Positions 25,501-27,446 of a DNA stretch of 27,446 bases are shown here, piece after piece (within the stretch, counting starts at the first letter, position 1; every line of letters starts with the position of its first letter). The notes beneath the pieces are model-generated. The model was not told the origin of the DNA, ran no database searches, and was given only the letters and a program-made list of their open reading frames with translations. The position numbers were made by a program, and so were the translations under genes. The stretch lies in contig SCSL01000027.1 of assembly GCA_004298405.1 (NCBI GenBank), forward strand, positions 1 through 27,446, given 5' to 3'. Source of the stretch: Patescibacteria group bacterium. Its GTDB lineage: Bacteria > Patescibacteriota > Patescibacteriia > UBA9934 > GWF2-40-263.

Positions 25501-26549
25501 GCATCGCTCTCAAACAACCCTGTATAGATACGATTCAATAGCTGTGACAAAAGGGCATTGGTAAACATTGAGGCTGTTGAAAGGGCGAGTCCTCCCATCA
25601 ATTCGCCGGCGTTGGCAATTTCACCGACACGGACTTGGGAATCGGTCGCTTTTGCTTTCTTCACTGCTTCTTCAAAATCGGCTTGTAATGTTTCAGAAGG
25701 TGTCTTGATGTTTCCAGTAATAAAATCCGTGACGTTCTTGTAGGTGCTTTTATTTCGTTCCAGAAACTGCAATAATTTTTGCTCATGAATCTTTTGATCG
25801 ATAGCGATGTTAATTCGCAGTGTGGCCGACAATTCATTCTGACCAGGTTCGAGCGTGCTGGCAAACGCACTGAGCATCGCGTCTTGTCTCCCTTCCGAAT
25901 CGATGTACCTCTGATAAATTCCCGCCCCGAACGCCTTCCAATTACTGCTGATCTCCATGATGTCACATTTTGGCTCGCGCGGTTGATACTTCTGTCTGAT
26001 CCCAATGGCAATCGCTTGTTGGAGGAGCTCACCATTTGGACCGCCAGGTTGGCATAAATTAAACTCAATTCCCAGAGACTTTGCAGACAACTGGGAGATC
26101 GAACCGATCGCTTCTCCAGCAATTTCATTACCTAGCTGTTCAAAGGCTTCGGTTGGTGTCTGGTTGTAAAAAAGCGAATCTTCACCTGGTCCTCCAGAGG
26201 CAATCGCCACGGCGGCCTCGTACGCAAGACGATTAAGGATAAATTGAGAAAAGTTGAACAGAGTCTGGATGAGCGCGATCTGAAATGCCGGAGACACAAT
26301 CTTTTCCCCAACAATTTTCAAACTATTCTTGATCCCTTCTTGTGGACAGTTGGTAGGCATGGGACCAGTCCTGAGACATCCCCCCATTGCCGCACCCGCG
26401 GCTAGCTCACCCGCGACAATTGAGTTCTTATCTGTCGCGTACGCTGGTCCAAATGCGGAAAAAATGCCAAAAGATAAAAACCCGAGCAGACAAAGAAACA
26501 AGATCCCACGGCCGATTCGTCGTTTTGCGATACGTGAAAACAGTGACAT
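16590..26549 (-). CDS. Giant (3,319-residue) exported cysteine-rich surface protein
   Basis: A signal peptide (about residues 1-38, ending FGPAYA) and a helical N-terminal region to about residue 430 come first, followed by nearly 2,900 residues rich in Cys, Asp, Gly, Ser, Thr and Tyr. At least nine C-x(3-5)-GC-x2-[YF]-like motifs occur between about 630 and 1810 (ENAGCRWY, GDVGCTQLY, QEVGCTLY, QYVGCDSY and others). Two jelly-roll-like carbohydrate-binding-type segments appear at about 740-905 (NPSFEEDEDADGTPDGW... VYIDGVQLELG) and 1225-1435 (ETFEEGTYENF... FYLDNISLKQ). Calcium-loop motifs include DVNGDGSDDE, DINGDGTYDP and DVNGDGYADR. EGF-like Cys clusters occupy about 2080-2340, and a PKD-like segment (RRVIVDWGD... 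AFTHDYTC) lies at about 3100-3200. No C-terminal membrane anchor is seen. The ATG comes 2 bases after the preceding gene. It is probably a disulfide- and calcium-stabilised surface or adhesion protein; the ligand is unknown. Confidence 0.9.
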   Translation of the reverse strand: MSLFSRIAKRRIGRGILFLCLLGFLSFGIFSAFGPAYATDKNSIVAGELAAGAAMGGCLRTGPMPTNCPQEGIKNSLKIVGEKIVSPAFQIALIQTLFNFSQFILNRLAYEAAVAIASGGPGEDSLFYNQTPTEAFEQLGNEIAGEAIGSISQLSAKSLGIEFNLCQPGGPNGELLQQAIAIGIRQKYQPREPKCDIMEISSNWKAFGAGIYQRYIDSEGRQDAMLSAFASTLEPGQNELSATLRINIAIDQKIHEQKLLQFLERNKSTYKNVTDFITGNIKTPSETLQADFEEAVKKAKATDSQVRVGEIANAGELMGGLALSTASMFTNALLSQLLNRIYTGLFESDAIDPFNLEAVSGGGKSAAQERFASIITTNPIATTQYDALSEFVVCTAQGTVNRGLYNCVMDVNFLAAVNRGTAGAPMTVQEAIDEGLLDGDWPLIAPDNAAANQDSFCYTYGYCYGNLVKLRKARVLPIGWELAASRNSVSNPATLQEVIDGFNDCTQDGTIGPAGATDSDTKWCHLIDPNWVLKYPSTECRAMGNGEIRISTLSSGRNTTCVDSPSCIGEDNDGNCVDGYGYCVQEKNVWRFRGSECPEEYATCLSFTNTQTGDDGDFLVSTVDYSVCDQENAGCRWYRTNKYPEDAGTQDTTDDSYEWLATGDDYLLDERDGDWNYWNGLGSVGRTPYSYSSDSGTTYTYEQYAHEDRLYLTNDVTQCSEGDVGCTQLYQFDDGLYLNTVQNPSFEEDEDADGTPDGWVPLVTGGYTLDTSISKFGSTSLLYTPGVLKYLYQDISAAENDFYTFSTYLRAQTSGATGVALLIFLDEDGKAISAGGSSSSGDCEWNSDYTWYQIVEEADTSDFERFDCLVTAPEGTVQIRVGVGNGDVYIDGVQLELGEDANTFVEGYSATPSGVYYQVAPSYLGCTGSDTDPDACDSYAQVCSAQEVGCTLYTPQDGDPNVPAIISELDECPSECVGYTTYKQEATNYDSEEFPLYFIADSASACSSQYVGCDSYTNLGTVEAGGEGIEYYADLRFCLSNAIADATSANRTPATYFTWEGSDNEGYQLQTWNLLKSNYEDSQRSFNTSGYIETLPELAPCTHISMTAENEVVCDEEDESEMADVWGNAQCDEHDDIFGNPDCREFFDTKGNIHYRQYSDTISISDECLAYRKDESTQTDCQNSGGYWTEQGFCRYYVLPEESVECPAEQNGCREYTGGTGRNATTILSETFEEGTYENFAIATGSSPEEIFISNESVATEGHSLYVLAPSGGTAGIETTQIYLDSVTQTDTYDEAGDADGTTTTCTSNGGTIGENGCDIAQDVNGDGSDDETCTVFDGQESCGALTDMLVAGKTFVLEFWAKGNGNLYSTFVEEGGTGVVRDFGLAPVALDGTWALYSLGPVDTSAYADFDENAVIRFATDAGKEFYLDNISLKQVEENITIIKDSWVVPSTCDQTPEGVDSDQYYLGCEAYTDHNGNGIDLYQFSDLCSEEVVGCDGFYHTANSDSAYTQVYNARCMYSSNTDFTDGEVVAGNTACTVNGIEYCTIVTGESYCVFDTNQAFPNNLPVQTVSSSEYYAIVYGPETVVVAGDTPVYIVEDDNYQCASGVMGCQELGKPTYTQDQSEVESFESVYYINLPANYDTILCDHSALFCEEWASTQDGNFYFKDPLDKECEYKTSVTINNRAYFGWFRTGTTEPCYWEDINGDGTYDPNTDEEYLIAGEEFGVWNNGDEDDGDGDYWDFYDGWVASCESKYDLCTEFIDVVDTGGGLNENGQSYYFTNDELLSEEALMDSQRCNGQVSQKFGCALFNNTTVSELTYNASVSYALSTYADVFYGIEKNSLVDPISCTNEDGGVFTISSSDAEIAGTDQQVDLCARRCAYPVDDGDSLTTSSSQKGPLSWSNVINLDTYYNGSCFIDSDCGPLTTYKGEDVTGTCMDVDDQYALQDDTNEVLKVNRDRSCAAWLACESSRTSWNTQTNMYDTICDSINLCVEGQQQGDRGICSQWEENDPTILSAYQYSSRDVSWTGYEYSGNAIPNQLPIDLYDQYNIAAQSVCVDKNGTTLDAQAFAQVGDPSLPLACGMYADCPTDSTTSCSSDVDCTGDHGSGLCDAVSGQCYFACENSGKEDYRLVYNAGPCDSAESGDGNGGSCVVGHCEDSATACVSDNDCSGTESCIIGYLQATGTENCVNEDCSCNPDLNVNSINEDCSGVTSSSGVLTNICDPVQFVCVDELTTADNANRDACVEDSSTRTCVPSATSTIGSCFNNRCLADIRDVNGDGYADRLEVDNAREQSCRAYPEIDSPFPADVVDYWIEYSDGSGLDLMGPDGNAPGSIQIDTAVSTEGLSTQAALPYTYVNGFQDSTVCALDENGNVVNCSCSYNKAEYGDGTSYRYFELGRTIEEVPKGVCSGGPVNGIPCLNDDDCSFTDGGVTTQSGICSFVSRVDSVYGWNGYCIEKDTSIQTLGSSAAEDQACLSWLPVDQLTGATDLYAKYTSAGYAPQNTYYCADVDIGYDIGTTGIACAETQDIECNDIDWLDFKEEANNSNNAKDDCVAGVWCPQGYFAVMTGCGNESYDNNGDKQCVQNTDNDCPFFCVPFLSYKNASDGGGEEGDACLTPDELDAAPLDGIGFNNDLNDDGDYYDTAYSLNTGSIGNYEDNWGTDAPHIQIYVMKSDDFLNARDYYDDCWVRGVTKNITEYVKPKQEISELFPENLGSQGYREMTWNYMPSSICSTVVKVSEKSLDLEESNEDILPFSTYNAAWTDRLWETADPGFNFGGDQHFGYEFETLTEPFGAAIDYEILQSLPDPYAHKIVMCTEPILFSQVIPNADLSCPALVAAPVQYELSSNLGEDARAYMEFSLIVDQEVNSTWCKDQQNCDCEVADNECNWDHSNNREISCANASCSGGDEDGIVCSVDDNDYLCENAGGDCVGICDGGPYDGQVCGQDSGADCTPNVCQAYLTTGNYSCVAGDEGVSSHLDLTQEDAYDAIARLSQLFGRIYGIAVYEDGYDDVADYDLADLDDHMEEDDVYGTWTLLGVDGQALGDFEEWGWDTRATAQSNPEKHVPQILSIGDCEGTLCYEGVEGKFSVNETDSEDIEGEGSKRVTVSFYAYADSEQMPIRRVIVDWGDNVAGTGGAENPWPFGSYSGSIARDNFYKNHRGLDPTSDEEECSDTATEFGDSPDACSSSYIAFTHDYTCTVGRLQQLSGRICIFDEDGRLTNSPCVEGSSCVFQPRVHVMDNWGWCTGFCDTKDGDLNDNDGTEGCYTGVLADGTSQDECNIENCPSEGNSPSCDDVNGGTVNPWINYDGAVYILAE

Positions 26550-26551
26550 AG

Positions 26552-27241
26552 CTATTCAGTCGTGTTTACGTATTCATCCAAAAGTCCCGATTCCGACGCT
26601 GATCCAAGCGCGCCGTAAAAAAACGCCCGAAGAGTTTCATCATCAATCTGATCAAGTTCTTCCTGACTCATTCCCGATTCAATGAGCGCCGCGCGAATCT
26701 GATCCATAGTCGCTTGTTGAAAAAAGGATGCCACGTCTTCCTCTGATTCAAACTTCACATCTCCTGCAGAAAGCAGATCATCCTCTCCAAGACCTTCGAT
26801 AAATGCATCCGCCACAGTATTCTCCGCAACAGCCTCTGGGGAACCAACCACCAACCCACAATCCTTCCCGGTTGGACAGTTCGGATTATTTCCTGAATAC
26901 ACTTCTTGCTTGTCATCAAATCCGTCCGAGTCAGAATCAGCGATATAGGGCGAGGTCTTATAGACATACAGCTCATCATAATCAACAAGTCCGTCCACGT
27001 CTGTATCTTTAGTCTTGGACGCTTCGATCTCGCGCTCTTCGCGCTCAACAGAGGTCAAGAATTCCTCACCAGTATAAAACGCGGCGATCTGTGTTTGGAT
27101 AGGACGCATCATATTGGCTCCAAAGGACTGCGCCCCAAACACGAGCCCACCCAATCCCAGAAACATCAAAAGACCAAAAGCAACCTTTTGCTCGGTCGAC
27201 AGGGGCGAGGGTGGCTTTAGTCTCAATCGTTGAGTAGCCAT
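26552..27241 (-). CDS. Membrane-anchored protein with calcium-binding-type repeats
   Basis: With the ATG at 27241 this is 229 residues (MATQRLRLKPP). A basic, proline-containing cytosolic tip precedes one membrane segment (about residues 20-38). An exported part follows with thrombospondin type 3-like calcium loops: DTDVDGLVDYDELYVYKTSP, DSDSDGFDDKQEVYSGNNP, and a Cys pair in NCPTGKDC. The C-terminal third is acidic and helical (FFQQATMDQIRAALIESGMS, ELDQIDDETLRAFF). The in-frame GTG at 27262 would overlap the promoter and is rejected. It is transcribed directly into the giant exported protein, so a joint role such as anchoring, folding or display of the giant protein is plausible. No family name is recognised beyond the repeat type. 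Confidence 0.85.
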   Translation of the reverse strand: MATQRLRLKPPSPLSTEQKVAFGLLMFLGLGGLVFGAQSFGANMMRPIQTQIAAFYTGEEFLTSVEREEREIEASKTKDTDVDGLVDYDELYVYKTSPYIADSDSDGFDDKQEVYSGNNPNCPTGKDCGLVVGSPEAVAENTVADAFIEGLGEDDLLSAGDVKFESEEDVASFFQQATMDQIRAALIESGMSQEELDQIDDETLRAFFYGALGSASESGLLDEYVNTTE

Positions 27242-27247
27242 GAACCT

Positions 27248-27256
27248 ATTATAGCA
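27248..27256 (-). promoter_or_regulatory. Extended -10 promoter placing the start site on the ATG
   Basis: The minus strand reads TGC-TATAAT, a perfect extended -10. Only 6 bases separate it from the ATG at 27241, so transcription should begin at or within a base or two of the start codon, giving a leaderless mRNA. No good -35 is seen. It lies between the rsmA stop (27269-27271) and the giant-protein operon. Confidence 0.65.
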
Positions 27257-27268
27257 AAACACCTTGGG

Positions 27269-27446
27269 TTAACCCAGATGTTTTTGATTCTTTTTGTTGA
27301 GGATGTGGGTAAGTTTCACCCAGTTTTCCACAGTGAGCTCCTGAGCACGGGCTGAGGGTGGAAGTCCAAGACTCTCGAGTGCCTGTTTAATCTGTCCTGA
27401 ATCGTGTGTGAGGGACTTCAGATTCCCATGAAGCTGTTTGCGTCGC
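27269..27446 (-). CDS. rsmA: 16S rRNA dimethyladenosine transferase, C-terminal end only
   Basis: The last 59 residues of an RsmA/KsgA-type methyltransferase are visible, starting RRKQLHGNLKSL and ending in a Lys/Asn/His-rich tail. The RRK-x-L-x-x-NLK motif followed by a spacer, a LGLPPSARAQELTVENWVKL segment and LTHIL matches the C-terminal helical domain of the family. RsmA dimethylates two adjacent adenines near the 3' end of 16S rRNA during 30S maturation. The catalytic domain lies outside the window. The stop precedes the promoter of the downstream membrane-protein gene by about 12 bases. Confidence 0.85.
   Translation of the reverse strand, partial: RRKQLHGNLKSLTHDSGQIKQALESLGLPPSARAQELTVENWVKLTHILNKKNQKHLG

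Noticed and set aside
27325..27345. DnaA-box-like TTTTCCACA near the right end
   Set aside because: It is a single imperfect match inside the rsmA coding region, with no partner sites.
1..27446. tRNA, rRNA or known riboswitch
   Set aside because: By eye I found no cloverleaf with a T-loop GTTCGA-type motif, no rRNA core sequence and no recognisable riboswitch consensus on either strand. A covariance search would be needed to exclude degenerate forms.

Overview
The window reads like a chromosomal segment of an uncultivated Candidate Phyla Radiation (Patescibacteria) bacterium. The grounds are the tightly packed minus-strand genes, a PrgI / VirB4 / VirB6-like type IV secretion-type operon, very short or absent 5' leaders, and a giant cysteine-rich exported protein beside rsmA. 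An Uhrbacteria-like lineage is possible, but this is an impression from gene types, not a measured placement. TGA is used as a stop codon, so the standard bacterial code applies.

Layout. (1) 1-908: a decayed IS630-family transposase, a hairpin-rich segment and a possible element end. (2) 909-9398: one long minus-strand operon, read VirB6/TrbL-like membrane protein, unknown cytosolic protein, PrgI-family protein, VirB4 N-terminal half, VirB4 ATPase half, VirB8-like protein, ComF. (3) 9473-10371: a REP-associated tyrosine (Y1, HUH) transposase flanked by nested REP hairpins; one more REP unit sits inside the type IV-like operon. (4) 10374-12613: a compositionally distinct, single-gene cassette for an M23-type lipoprotein with a long acidic linker, with its own terminator. 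(5) 12614-15658: serS and three small exported proteins (two lipoproteins and a coiled-coil protein). (6) 15733-16524: the only clear plus-strand gene, a very GC-rich lipoprotein cassette with its own promoter and terminator. (7) 16553-27446: a 3,319-residue exported cysteine-rich protein, a small membrane protein with calcium-binding-type repeats just upstream, and the end of rsmA.

How it may work together. The VirB-like operon should build an envelope-spanning ATP-driven channel. No coupling protein (VirD4), relaxase or pilin is visible, and the last gene is comF, a competence-associated gene. A DNA-uptake role, analogous to the VirB-derived ComB system of Helicobacter, is therefore a reasonable but unproven idea. 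The giant protein and the five smaller exported proteins form a cell-surface gene neighbourhood. The two GC-rich lipoprotein genes look horizontally acquired. The 5' flanks of several genes place an extended -10 element almost on the start codon, which suggests leaderless transcripts.
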